Source of the DNA: Hemileia vastatrix
Lineage: Eukaryota > Basidiomycota > Pucciniomycetes > Pucciniales > Zaghouaniaceae
Length of the DNA stretch: 64,000 bases
Assembly: GCA_030280995.1 (NCBI GenBank)
Contig: JASXTE010000005.1
Coordinates: forward strand, 35,060,501-35,124,500
Reading direction: 5' to 3'
Position numbers and translations under genes: made by a program. Numbering within the stretch: position 1 is the stretch's first letter; the number at the start of each line of letters is the position of its first letter. Of the stretch, positions 1-11,344 are shown one piece after another. Under the pieces are notes generated by a model, which did no database searches, was not told the origin of the DNA, and saw nothing but the letters and a program-made list of their open reading frames with translations.

Positions 1-36
1 GGTTTGAAATCCGCACTTACAAATCCGCACTTAAAT
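1..36 (+). repeat. Harbinger left terminal repeat, copy 1
   Basis: Two closely spaced copies of AAATCCGCACTT, followed by the inverted form AAGTGCGGATTT. The same sequence recurs at 13,874 and, inverted with one consistent base difference (CCGC versus CAGC), at 13,838-13,873. The window begins exactly at this repeat, so the true outer boundary cannot be seen. Confidence 0.55.
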
Positions 37-278
37 AAGTGCGGATTTCCAAAACACACTAGCCCCAATACTGGTGGATTTCAAAATGAAATAAGTCACT
101 TATTTCACTCAAATCCGCACTTTCTCAACCAAAAGTGCTGATTTCACCATCAAGTCCCATTTCACTGATTTGTCAGCATCATCCCATTCATACGCAGTGT
201 GGTAGCCTAAAGTTTAGTACGGCACCTAAATATGTAAATGGAGTTATCACGGCATGCAAGATTGGTGTTATTATTTTT

Positions 279-289
279 TATATAAAAGG
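279..289 (+). promoter_or_regulatory. TATA-like box in LTR
   Basis: TATATAAAAGG lies 81 bp into the LTR and is kept in the other LTRs. It is the best promoter candidate for element transcription, but the start site is not known. Confidence 0.4.
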
Positions 290-655
290 GTTTTATTTAA
301 TTTATTGGAGTTTAAAATATGAAGAAATTGGTCACAAGCGAATGCCTACATGAAAACAATTTATTTTATGGAGAAAACTTATTTTTACGGTCTGAAAAAT
401 TTATAAGTATTAAGTCGAGTCACTCAAGAACCTTGGGAAATTTTCCCAGAATTTTTAATATTTTTCTTATATTTTTAAATGAATTTTAAAGTTTTATAGA
501 AATATTTACGTTTTCAAAAATTACTTAACTTTGATGAATTTTCACGGGGTAATTAGAGCTGCGCAGACTACGAAAATTAGTTTGGTATGTAAAGGGGAAG
601 TAGCTCTATTATGTGTAATGTTTCTAGATTTTTTATTATAGTTTTAAGGTTCTAA

Positions 656-745
656 TTGAGTCCGGAAGTCCGGACGGACTCCGCTTTGACTCCGTACGGA
701 CTCCGTTCCGGCTCCGTACGGACTCCGTACGGGCTCCGGATTGAC
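656..745 (+). repeat. CG-rich GACTCCGTACGG repeat block in LTR
   Basis: Short tandem and inverted copies of ACTCCG/CGGACT in an otherwise AT-rich LTR. Copy number differs between LTRs: longest in both LTRs of element A, shorter in the 5' LTR of B, shortest in the 3' LTR of B (about 25,320-25,375). The block is able to fold and is CpG-dense. Confidence 0.75.
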
Positions 746-1332
746 TCTGGAAGAGCTCTGGAGGGGAAAACTTAGGCACGTGACTAGGAATACTTAAGCG
801 CTTCTCAAACTCGAAATTGAGGGGGGGACAGATCATACAGCTTAATCATTAACCACCACGGTCTCATTTTTTATTGCTCAACAAATTAAATAAATTTGTA
901 ATACCCTTATAACTTTATATTTTTATATTTAACATTTTAGAAATACTATTCAACAATTTAAATAACACTTCATATGGGGTATCTTTAGAAAGGTCTTCAT
1001 CGCTGTGACTTGATTATTGCTGTCTCATATAAATTTAAATTATTATAAAAACATAAAAGTCAATCTTTTCAGATCTTTCACTGGTACACCTTAATTGTTG
1101 TTATCAGTATTTCTTTTATCAACAGCCACTTTCTTTAAATCTCAATAAGCGTTAATTATTTTAGAGTTTCATTATTTTTATCAATCAGATCTAAGTAGAT
1201 TGGTTAGCTTAGTGATTTAGAACACCTACTTTGTTATTTTTATTGGAAGGACGGGTTTTTCAGCTAAATCCACATATCTCCTCCGGATTCTGCTTACAGC
1301 AAGGCCACTGTAAGAGTTTACCTTACCATAGT

Positions 1333-1350
1333 TGGCGCCCAACGTGGGGT
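1333..1350 (+). other. Primer-binding site of element A
   Basis: TGGCGCCCAACGTGGGG starts two bases after the LTR and begins with TGG, complementary to a tRNA CCA end. This is the normal place for minus-strand priming. The tRNA species was not identified. Confidence 0.8.
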
Positions 1351-1505
1351 TCGATTTCTCTAGCTTTCTTTAAAGACTTACTTGGATCAAGAACGTTATT
1401 AGCCTGCAAGAGGCTTATTTTCTGGAACTCTAATTGGATTTTTGTTATTGGCCTGCAAGAGGCTTGTTATTTTAACGGTTGTTAACGCTTTTCTTATGTT
1501 TTGGG

Positions 1506-2708
1506 ATGTCTTCTACTAGTGGAACTGCTGTGTTGGCTGCTGGTGTACCTGTTAGGGCATCAGTAAGGATTGTATCTTGGGTTGGGCCCAAGTTTTCTGG
1601 AGATGATTTAGAAGGATTTTTAAATAGGTATGAAACTGCAGCTGCGATTGATGGTGCTTTACCTTTGGATATGGTGAAGCAGATTAGGTTCTTTATTTTG
1701 GACAGAGAGGTGGAAAAGGAGGTTATTTCTATGGATGGTTATAAAGATCAAGATTGGAGAAAGCTCAAGATGGAAATGGAAAAAAGGTGGCCAAAAGTTT
1801 ATTCATTGGAGGATCTAAAGGATATAGCTAGGAAATGGGAATCAAAAGGTGGTGTAACATCTCTGCATCAGTATCATCAGTTTATGGTTGAATTTCAGGT
1901 GGTTCTGGATTATTTGTTGGAGTATGAAATTTTATTTCATGATAATGCATCAAAGTATATTTTTTGGGATGCTATGGGGGAAAAGGTTAAGAAAGATTTT
2001 TTGATGGTGCTTATTAATGTGAATTTAATGAAGGATTGCCCAGATGGAGAAACTAGGATTCCTGGTATGGAGGTGCTAAAGAAGGCTATTTTAGAACATC
2101 TGGATACTCATAATTCTGTTGATTTGGACTCTGGAAAAGAGGGTTTTCTTGCTCAAGAGATAGAAGAGGGCGGTTTAGAAGAATTAGCTTCTGTTGAATT
2201 TCCAGATTCAGCCACTCCTGAAGATTTTGTCCAGCCTGAAGATATTATTTTTGACTCTTCTGTTTGGAAAGAAGAGGTTTCTGAAGATGAAGATATTATT
2301 GTCACTGATGAAGAAAATTTGGATGTTGGGGATAATTTTGTTTTGGATAATTTGGAATTTGATTTAGAGGAATATTTACCTCAGGTTTTGTCTTCAAAAG
2401 CGGAGACTGTCTGCAATTCAGATGTGGATATGGTTTATGAATCTGGTATATGTATGGTGGATTTTTTTCAATCTCAGGAAGAGATTTTTATGGAGGATAT
2501 GGTTTTTCCTGCACTAATAGAGAGTGTAGTGCCATTGGACAATAGGGTGCATAAAGTGGATGCACTCATATTTTGGAAAATTGTTGTTTATTTTTTATGT
2601 CCTTTTATAGGACAAATTCTGGGAATTTATTTTTGGGTTTTATGGAATCGGTGGATAAGCCCTTGGGGCAAAATTATGGAGTATCTCCAGGGGATATCAA
2701 GAATTTAA
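1506..2708 (+). CDS. gag: Gag-like protein of element A with replaced C-terminus
   Basis: The start is the ATG at 1506 (MSST...), matching the MSSS start of element B gag. Residues from about 20 to 230 align with B gag (shared SVRIVSW, DMVKQ.RFFI, DREVEKEVI), the capsid-like part that would assemble the particle. After that the two proteins part. B continues with a basic, glycine-rich segment, a CCHC zinc knuckle and a protease. A instead has a strongly acidic stretch (about residues 205-345) and then a hydrophobic segment near residues 355-385, rich in Ile, Phe, Leu and Trp, that resembles a membrane span. No zinc knuckle or DSG protease motif is present. The frame stops at 2708, just before a copy of the element's hairpin motif, which suggests the new C-terminus arose by recombination at that motif. 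Confidence 0.8.
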   Translation: MSSTSGTAVLAAGVPVRASVRIVSWVGPKFSGDDLEGFLNRYETAAAIDGALPLDMVKQIRFFILDREVEKEVISMDGYKDQDWRKLKMEMEKRWPKVYSLEDLKDIARKWESKGGVTSLHQYHQFMVEFQVVLDYLLEYEILFHDNASKYIFWDAMGEKVKKDFLMVLINVNLMKDCPDGETRIPGMEVLKKAILEHLDTHNSVDLDSGKEGFLAQEIEEGGLEELASVEFPDSATPEDFVQPEDIIFDSSVWKEEVSEDEDIIVTDEENLDVGDNFVLDNLEFDLEEYLPQVLSSKAETVCNSDVDMVYESGICMVDFFQSQEEIFMEDMVFPALIESVVPLDNRVHKVDALIFWKIVVYFLCPFIGQILGIYFWVLWNRWISPWGKIMEYLQGISRI

Positions 2709-2765
2709 TTCCTCCGAAATGAGGATAAACTACCTAAACTCGGCTGAAATTTTTTTTTTATCATT

Positions 2766-5700
2766 ATGTCTTCAATTTATTCAGGATTCAAATTATTATG
2801 GAGGCCCTCATTTTTTGGGGTAGCAGGGGCTGATCGCTCTAATGTTGTAATCTCTCCTCAGGATGAGATCCCGGATTGCAATAGGTCAGCTCACTTGGAG
2901 ATAATTCAAGTGGATTCTCAATTATTTTCTGTTAATATTACTTTGGAGTGCAAATACGTGTTGGACTTTTCTATATGTGTATTGGATTTACCCGGTTTTT
3001 CTATTAAATTCAAAAACGGTGAAAAAGGCAAAATGGGCCAAATTAGGTTGGATAAAAATTGGAAGGGTATGTTTTATGGCCTCCAGCAAGAGGTTAAACT
3101 GCAATTATCACCTTCTATTTCGGGCCTCCAGCAAGAGGTTAAACTGCAATTATCTCCTTCTATTACGGGCCTCCAGCAAGAGGTTAAACTGCAATTATCA
3201 CCTTCTATTTCGGACCTCCAGCAAGAGGTTAAACTGCAATTATCTTCTTCTATTACGGGCCTCCAGCAAGAGGTTAAACTGCAATTATCACCTTCTATTT
3301 CGGACCTCCAGCAAGAGGTTAAACTGCAATTATCTCCTTCTATTTTGGACCTCCAGCAAGAGGGTAAACTGCGAAAATCTTATCAAAACCCGATTAAAAA
3401 TCTCAGTATAATTAAAACACAAAAAAATAATTTATGTGAAAATTTTATTCCGGACCTCCAGCAAGAGGTTAAACTGCAAAAATCTCATCAAAATCAAATA
3501 AAAAATCTCGGTATAATTAAAACACAAAAAAATAATTTTTGTGAAAATTCAATTCCGGTTCTCCAGCAAGAGGTTAAACTGCCAACTTTCTTTACGGGTG
3601 ATTTACTGTTGGATAAGGGAAGAAAAGGTGTTGGAAAATCTGTTTATAAATTAGACGAGGGAAAGGAGAAAAGAGTAAAATTTAAAAATGAAATAAAATA
3701 TTTTTCTAATTTTTCTTATTCTGATTCTGGCGATGAAGAAGATTCATTTGATGAAAGTTTTAATGGCGATACAAAATTAAATGATTTACCTCAAGCTTAT
3801 TTAGATGTGGATGCAGCCAAATATAAGAAAGTAGCAAATAAAGTTCGACCTATTAATGAACCGCTACCTGCTGAATTAAATCCACCTTTGAGAAGACCAA
3901 GGTTATCAAGAGATCCTTATGAAAGTCCCTTGGTAAAGAATCCGCCTGAATTTTCTGAGACGTCAAGAATCACTTTTGAGAGACTGGGTGTTGTTAATTT
4001 TGGACCTGATGGTTGGTTGTCTGGAGAAGAGAAGAAGTTGTTGTTGGATGTGATGGTCAAGCAAGAGAAGGCCATTGCTTTTGTAGAAGAGGAGAGGGGT
4101 GTGTTGAAGCATTCCTATGGGGAGCCTTACAAGATTCCTGTGGTATGTCATGAACCGTGGCAGCAGAAACCGATTCCTATTCCAGCTGCATTAAAAGAAG
4201 CTTATATCGAAGTTGTCAGGGAACGGATACTCACTGGACTTTATGAGCAATAAACGTCAAGTTATTCTAGTCCGGTATTTTGTATCAAGAAACCGAATGG
4301 CAAGCTTAGAGTTGTTCATGATCTTAGGGAATTAAATAGGGTTACAATAAAGGATGCTGGGATACCACCTAGTGCTGAGGAGTTTGTTGAAGCGTTTGCA
4401 GGGAGAGTGTGCTATGGTTTGGGAGATATTATGGGTGGATATGATGAGAGAGAGTTACATCCGGACTCAAGGCCTCTCACTACATTTGATACGCCACTTG
4501 GACGTTTACAGTTAACAAGATTACCTCAAGGAGCAACAAATTCGGTTGCAGTTTATCAAGCTCAGATGGCTTGGATCCTTCAAGATGAAATTCCACAATA
4601 TGCTGGAATCTTTATAGATGATGGAGGAATTAAGGGACCAACAACCAACTATGATAACCAGGTGTTGGAAGAGAATCCCGGGATACGCAAATTCATTTGG
4701 GAGTTTGCAATTACTTTAGAAAGAATCTTGTTTCGAATTGAAGAGGCTGGTTTAACTATTTCAGGTTCAAAATTTTCATGTTGTGTGCCAGCCTTAGAAA
4801 TATTAGGCCATGTGGTATGTAGAGAGGGTAGGATTATGTCCAAGAAGAAAGTTAACAAAATTCAGTCCTGGCCAAGACCCAAGAATACGACCAAAGTTAG
4901 AGGGTTTTTAGGCGTTTGCGTATATGTTAGAATGTTTATCAAGGACTTTTCTTCATTGGCAGCTCCATTGAGACGGTTAACGAGAAAGGATGCAGACTGG
5001 GAGTGGGATGAAGAGTGTGAGAAGGCGTTTGTGAAGTTGAAGGAGGTTGTGGGGAAGGATTTAGTCCTGCACAAGTTGGATTATGGAAAAGATGCTGGCA
5101 GAATTTATTTAGCAGTTGATTCAAGTCAGATTGCAGCTGGGGCGGTTTTGTCTCAGATGGATAAAGCTGGTTACATCAGGCCAGTTAGGTATGAATCTGT
5201 AGTATTTACTGAGGTCGAATCAAGATATTCTCAACCAAAATTGGAATTATGTGGTGTGGCGAAAATACTGAAGAAACTTCAGCATATTTTGTGGGGGCAA
5301 CATTTTGAGTTGCAAGTGGATGCGAAATCGTTAATCCAGATGATTAATTCCCCAAGTTTACCGAACGCACCCATGACGAGATGGGTAGCTTTTATTCAAC
5401 ATTTTTCATTTGATTTAGTTCATAAGCCTGGCAAGACTTTTACTATGCCAGATGGTTTATCAAGGAGACCACCCACTGAAGAAGATTCAGACTCAGAAGA
5501 GTTCGATGAAGATATACCTATTATCAAAGCCAGCACTAAAGGAGCTGAAGACTTTCCATACCTCCCCCATGAGGTTAAACTGGCAGGACTATTGTGTTTA
5601 GATTATGATGATGATGACCTCCACCAAGAGGATAAACTGGAAAATAGTTTTTATGTTAATAAAGGTGTTGGAAAAGGTGTAGATAAATTCGGCAGAGAGG

Positions 5701-7298
5701 AGGTAGAAGAAGATGTGGTGTATGTAGAGGAAAATGGATTGGTAGTGTGGGATAGTAGTAAATTAAGGAATGGTGTATATGTTGGAGAATTAGAGAATTT
5801 AAATAAAAAGGTGGATAAAGAGAAAGAGGTATTTTCAAATACGGTTTTCAAAGGATCCAAAGGTTCAGAAGAAAAACGTTGACATAGCTCAATTAAAGAT
5901 TTATTTAGGGGTCAACGATTATTGGCTCATTCATGTGCAGGTGATATTGGTGATAGAGAAGTCCCCATTGATGTTATATTAATCGATTTTCAAGATGAAG
6001 TCTGGGGTCAGACTGGTTTTTATTTTTTGTTAGTCAAATATTTGTTGACTTTAGAGAGGCCAGAAGATTGTGAAGACGATGAATGGGTGGCTATCAAGAG
6101 GAAGTCATCTACGTTTTACCTATCTGGTTGACGTTTAATGAGGAGGAGGTATCCAAATCCTCAAGTAGTTATAACTCAACAGAAGGGGCAAGAATTAGTT
6201 TTGAAATCACTGCATGAAGATCTCGGGCATAGAGGCGTTGGAGAAACGTTTAGAAGAATTTCTGATCGATTTTGGTGGCCTGGCATGAAGATGGCTGTTA
6301 AACAGTGGGTTCAGTCATGCGAAGAATGTCAAAGACGAAGTTATTTAAGGCCAAAAGAACCTGGACGTGCGACCGGTGAATATACGCTCTTTGGGAGAGT
6401 TAGTTTAGATGCCGTTCATATAAATGAGGGACGGTATAAATATTTAATTGTGGCCAGAGATGATTTATCTGGTTGGGTAGAGGCAGCGCCTCTTATTAAT
6501 TTAACTGCCAAAAATGTGGCAGAATTTTTTTTGAATAATTGGGTATATAGGTATGGGGTGATGAAGTTGGTGACGGTAGATGGAGGTCCTGAATTTGGGA
6601 CAGAGTTTAAAGAGGCCGTATTGAAAGTTGGATCAAAGGTTAGGGTAGCAACCCCATATTATCCTGAAGCTGAAGGCATGGTTGAAAGAGGGCATCAAGT
6701 TATCAAGGATGCTTTAGTTAAAATGTGTGGGACAAGTGCCGAAAAATGGAGGCACTATTTACCTTTAGTTTTATTTGCTGATCGAATCACTGCCAAAAGG
6801 ACGACCGGATTTTCACCTTATGAACTTGTTTTTGGACAGAAAGCAGTTTTACCAGTTGATTTAGAAGCTGAATCATATCTTGGAGTTGACTGGGACACGG
6901 TCAAAACTACTGAAGAATTATTGTGTGCAAGAATGATGCAGCTAGAAAAGAAAGAAGAATATTTAGAAAAGGCATATTCACGGATGATGAAGATCCGAAA
7001 TCAATCAGTTAGATATTGGGATGAGCGGTTGGCACATCGATTAAGGAAACCTTTGAACCCAGGTGATATGGTCCTGGTGTATAATAGGAGTTTGGAAAGT
7101 CAATGGGGAAAAATGTTTGCAGATAGGTGGAATGGACCGTATAAAATCAAGGAGCAAGTTTCCGGCGGTTCATATGTGCTAGAAGAGTTGGATGGAGTAG
7201 TATTGAAGAAGAGGGTAGCGGCCGATCAAGTGAAACGGTTCTATCCTAGAGGCACCAGGAGTGCCGAAGTCTTCCTCCGCAATGAGGATAAACTATGA
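2766..7298 (+). pseudogene. pol: Pol of element A, broken by three stops
   Basis: Homologous over its whole length to B pol. It opens with its own ATG at 2766 and reads through the TTTTTTGGGG site where B shifts frame. The N-terminal part has nine copies of a QQEVKL-containing repeat (3,080-3,582), against three in B. Three nonsense codons interrupt it: TAA near 4,251 where B has CAA, TGA near 5,881 where B has CGA, and TGA near 6,129 where B has CGA. All are C-to-T changes on the coding strand. The fragments are an N-terminal part to 4,253, reverse transcriptase with the FIDD active site plus RNase H (about 4,260-5,882), a short linker (5,922-6,131) and integrase (6,138-7,298) with HHCC and DDE motifs. 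The integrase reads without further stops. Confidence 0.9.
3080..3582 (+). repeat. 45-bp coding tandem repeat carrying the AAACTG hairpin motif
   Basis: Seven copies at 45-bp spacing from 3,080, then two more near 3,455 and 3,560. Each contains CCTCCAGCAAGAGG followed by (T/G)TAAACTG and encodes a 15-residue unit around LQQEVKLQLSPS. The CCTC and GAGG arms can pair around a 6-nt loop. Element B has only three copies at the same place. Confidence 0.9.
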
Positions 7299-7632
7299 TA
7301 TCAATGAAATTTTACGGATTCCTCCGCAATGAGGATAAACTATGATATCAATGAAACTTTATGGATTCCTCCGCAATGAGGATAAACTATGAAATTTATC
7401 AAATTTTATGGATTCCTCCGCAATGAGGATAAACTATGATATCAATGAAATTTTACGGATTCCTCCGCAATGAGGATAAACTATGAAATTTCTTAAATTT
7501 TATCAACTCCGAAATGAGGATAAACTACAATTTTAATGACTTTTATTAAATTTATACCTCCGCAATGAGGATAAACTATGATGTTTATAAAAATCTTATG
7601 ACGACCTCCGCAACGAGGATAAACTATCTTCT
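7272..7632 (+). repeat. Cluster of CCTC-loop-GAGG-ATAAACTA motifs after pol (A)
   Basis: Eight copies at about 46-50 bp spacing; the first overlaps the 3' end of pol. The core is CCTCCGCAATGAGGATAAAC with small changes in the loop. Element B has three copies in the equivalent place. Confidence 0.85.
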
Positions 7633-7639
7633 TTTTTTT

Positions 7640-8754
7640 ATCAAATAATTTACTATCGTTACACTGCATATGGGCAACGAAACTGTGATGAAACATAACG
7701 AAATATGAGAAAACCTTCATTGAAAATTTTCAAAATTTAAAATTCTTAAAATATGGGTGAAGATAGTGTTGGAAAATTTTTTAAAATTTATTGGAAGAAG
7801 TGTTCACAGGGGAACCTTCTTAATTTAATATTGGCAAGTGTGGGGGTAATTGATGGGCTGGCTGCTCTATACACAATTACCCCATAATGTTCGTTTCCAA
7901 AATTTTCCCTGTTTCTAGTTGAATCCTGGCTTTGTCTTTTAATTATAGGAAGTCCACTAAGACTATAAACTGGAACGAATCAAGAGACACCGCTCTCAAC
8001 GCCAGATTCAAGATTTTTTTATTTTGTTTTTGATCTTTTTTATGTTAGATTGTGATTTCTTTTCTTTAAATATATATTATGAATTATTGTAAAGGTGATG
8101 CTCACTGGTGGTCTCTAATCATTTTTATAAATTGGAGGGAGCCCACCCAGTGATCATCATTATAAAAATTATCTTCTAAAAACTTTCATTTATTTTATTT
8201 TCTTTTCAATTTCTCAAAATTGTGTAACCACATCAAGTTGCACTTGGATGTGGGTATGATGTCGAGGGTACGGCTCATCAAATGGCCGGGGGGCATCTTT
8301 TAAAATTTTAATTTTGATAATTCTTTTTTATTACTTCTTTTCACATTCATTTATCTTTCTTTAAAAATTAAATTTTAAATTTTATTTCTAAACTATCTTT
8401 TCTAAAATCTTTTATGTTAAATTTTTTAAAAAAAAAAAATAAAATAAAATAAAAATAAAAAAAAATAAAAATAAAAAAATAAATAAAATTAAAAATAAAT
8501 AAATAAAAAATAAAATAAAAATAAAATAAAAATAAAATAAAAATAAATAAATAAAAATAAAATGATAAATAAAAAAAATAAAAATAAAAAATAAAAAAAA
8601 ATAAAATAAAATAAAAAAAAAAATTAATTAATTAAATCAAAATTATTATTATATTTCTCAGTTTTATTTTTTTAGTTTTCATTCTTTTTAGTTTTATTCA
8701 TTTAGTTTAGACAGGAAACAGGGTCTAGGGGATCTCAATACCTATGGGATTTTA
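7640..8754 (+). other. 3' non-coding region of element A, first part
   Basis: No gene is seen. It contains one hairpin motif (about 7,950-7,973, AGTC/GACT stem), a possible long stem pairing GATGCTCACTGGTGG (from 8,097) with CCACCCAGTGATCATC (from 8,143), and a low-complexity A/T tract made almost wholly of AAATA and AAAAT words at 8,425-8,640. Confidence 0.7.
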
Positions 8755-9464
8755 CTTCAAGACTTTAAACTGGCTACTGTTCAAGACGTTCTTTAAGGTT
8801 TTTTTTACACGTATTTTGGATCTGTTAGTCCTCCAAGACTTTAAACTGGCTACTGCTCAAGACTTTCCTTAAGGTTTTATACGAATTTTGGAGCTGTTAG
8901 TCCTCCAAGACTTTAAACTGGCTAATTTACAAGACTTTCATTAAAGATTTTATATTGGAGCTGTTAGTCCTTCAAGACTTTAAACTGAATTTCAAGGATG
9001 ATTAAGATTTTATGGATAATTTTGGAGACGGATTTTTTTTTATATAAATCAAATGTTAGGTCCACCAAGACCTTAAACTGGAGAGTTATCAAATGTTAGG
9101 TCCACCAAGACCTTAAACTGGACTGTTATCAAGCTGTTGGGTCCACCATGACCTAAAACTAGATTTCTTATCGATTAAATGTTTGGTCCACCATGACTTT
9201 AAACTGGTAGTTCATTCATTGTTTAGTCCACTATGACATTAAACTGGATTATCAAATTTATTCAATCTTTGGTCAAGCCTAGGCCTTACTTAGGAATATA
9301 TCAAGATATTTATGCACTTAAACGATCTTTGGTCCACCAAGACCATAAACTGGCAATCGATTATAGGTTTGGTCCACTAAGACTTTAAACTGGAATGTCA
9401 ATCTTGTTTGGATAACTCAATTCAATCTTTTAATTTATCACTGTCCACTAAGACTCTAAACTGG
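8755..9464 (+). repeat. Cluster of GGTC/AGTC-type AAACTGG hairpin motifs (A)
   Basis: About thirteen copies of the form GGTCCACCAAGACCTTAAAC or AGTCCTCCAAGACTTTAAAC, mostly followed by TGG. The stem bases differ from the coding copies (GGTC/GACC or AGTC/GACT instead of CCTC/GAGG) but stay complementary, while the 6-nt loop and the TAAACTGG tail are kept. Confidence 0.85.
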
Positions 9465-10121
9465 TTATTCAATTATTTCTGGAATTGGGTGTTGATAAGC
9501 TTTAGGAGGCTAAAATTTTAGGTGGTGATGATGCTAAGGAAAGCATAATGGTTATTTAGGTGAAATTTGTGGCGCTTTAACATGGTCTAAAGTTAATATT
9601 ATTATTGGAAGCCTGGCAAAAGTATTTTATGGGTTTGCTGTATAGCAAAGTTTGAAAATTGTGATGAAGGAATCAGAAGTTAGGATGGTAGTTGGATTTA
9701 AGGGAATGATTTTTTTAGTGCCTCATAGTTAGGCCATTTTTTTGGTGTGAAGCTTGGAGGACCTTATGGCGAGATTGGAATCATAGAATTCGGCTCAGTG
9801 GGGGGCCCTATGAGGTTGGAATCAGGAGTATTCGGCTCATAGGAAGATCCACTCTCTCAATGCTGTGACAAGAAGGAAGACTGGTTAATGGGAGTCTGAA
9901 GGGATTCAAACCTTGCTCTCGTAGTGGAATCATCACAAGATTTATATTATTTTATTTTATGTTATATCAAGCCAGAGAAGAAGAAAGAACATTTTTATTA
10001 TAAAGATTTAAAAGAAGACCAGCTAAAACAAATTTATCAAATTATTTTATTAGAAAAGATAATTCTTTTGGAATTGATCAACCACTTATGCAAAGTTTTA
10101 AGAATGGGGACATTCTCGATT
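9465..10121 (+). other. 3' non-coding region of element A, last part
   Basis: Unique sequence shared with element B (24,183-24,838) and leading to the polypurine tract. It has no convincing reading frame; the apparent 71-codon frame from 9,924 is broken in B. Confidence 0.6.
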
Positions 10122-10131
10122 GGAGGGAGGA
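10122..10131 (+). other. Polypurine tract of element A
   Basis: GGAGGGAGGA lies directly before the 3' LTR, the standard plus-strand priming site. Confidence 0.85.
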
Positions 10132-11264
10132 TGTGGTAGCCTAAAGTTTAGTACGGCACCTAAATATGTAAATGGAGTTATCACGGCATGCAAGATTGGT
10201 GTTATTATTTTTTATATAAAAGGGTTTTATTTAATTTATTGGAGTTTAAAATATGAAGAAATTGGTCACGAGCGAATGCCTACACGAAAACAATTTATTT
10301 TACGGAGAAAACTTATTTTTACGGTCTGAAAAATTTATAAGTATTAAGTCGAGTCACTCAAGAACCTTGGGAAATTTTCTCAGAATTTTCAATATTTTTC
10401 TTATATTTTTAAATGAATTTTAAAGTTTTATAGAAATATTTACGTTTTCGAAAATTACTTAACTTTGATGAATTTTCACGGGGCAATTAGAGCTGCGCAG
10501 ACTACGAAAATTAGTTTGGTATGTAAAGGGGAAGTAGCTCTATTATGTGTAATGTTTCTAGATTTTTTATTATAGTTTTAAGGTTCTAATTGAGTCCGGA
10601 AGTCCGGACGGACTCCGCTTTGACTCCGTACGGACTCCGTTCCGGCTCCGTACGGACTCCGTACGGGCTCCGGATTGACTCTGGAAGAGCTCTGGAGGGG
10701 AAAACTTAGGCACGTGACTAGGAATACTTAAGCGCTTCTCAAACTCGAAATTGAGGGGGGGACAGATCATACAGCTTAATCATTAACCACCACGGTCTCA
10801 TTTTTTATTGCTCAACAAATTAAATAAATTTGTAATACCCTTATAACTTTATATTTTTATATTTAACATTTTAGAAATACTATTCAACAATTTAAATAAC
10901 ACTTCATATGGGGTATCTTTAGAAAGGTCTTCATCGCTGTGACTTGATTATTGCTGTCTCATATAAATTTAAATTATTATAAAAACATAAAAGTCAATCT
11001 TTTCAGATCTTTCACTGGTACACCTTAATTGTTGTTATCAGTATTTCTTTTATCAACAGCCACTTTCTTTAAATCTCAATAAGCGTTAATTATTTTAGAG
11101 TTTCATTATTTTTATCAATCAGATCTAAGTAGATTGGTTAGCTTAGTGATTTAGAACACCTACTTTGTTATTTTTATTGAAAGGACGGGGTTTTCAGGTA
11201 AATCCACATATCTCCTCCGGATTCTGCTTACAGCAAGGCGACTGTAAGAGTTTACCTTACCATA
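10132..11264 (+). repeat. 3' LTR of element A
   Basis: 1,133 bp, TGTGGTAG...ACCATA, close to identical with the 5' LTR. Differences seen by eye include several C/T changes in the first 400 bp and small changes near the end (AAGGCGAC versus AAGGCCAC). Confidence 0.95.
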
Positions 11265-11344
11265 GAAGCACTCCGCAGAATAACACTTCATAACTCAAAA
11301 CATTGTACATCACTTACATCTTCATATCATATCATATAAGAGTC

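Larger units (their letters stand above)
198..1330 (+). repeat. 5' LTR of element A
   Basis: Begins TGTGGTAGCC and ends CCTTACCATA, giving imperfect inverted termini TGTGGTA/TACCATA. It is the same length (1,133 bp) as the 3' copy. It contains a CG-rich block of GACTCCGTACGG-type repeats at about 656-745 and a TATA-like box near its start. Confidence 0.95.
198..11264 (+). mobile_element. Ty3/Gypsy LTR retrotransposon A (defective)
   Basis: Full-length LTR element of 11,067 bp with two 1,133-bp LTRs, primer-binding site, gag-like frame, broken pol and a polypurine tract. Pol order is reverse transcriptase, RNase H, integrase, which places it in Ty3/Gypsy. The LTRs differ at only about ten or so positions by eye, indicating recent insertion. 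The flanks are Harbinger left end on one side and the sequence leading into the Harbinger transposase on the other. No matching target duplication is visible (CGCAG before, GAAGC after). Pol has three premature stops and gag lacks zinc knuckle and protease, so the copy cannot be autonomous, although its LTRs and priming sites look usable in trans. Confidence 0.95.

Noticed and set aside
135..353. 72-codon frame at the LTR start, also at 14,030-14,248
   Set aside because: It starts at a non-ATG codon and runs across the Harbinger-LTR junction; the two copies are alike because the DNA is duplicated.
3963..5860. Antisense frames opposite pol of element A (and the equal set in B)
   Set aside because: They are shadows of the pol coding strand with no features of their own.
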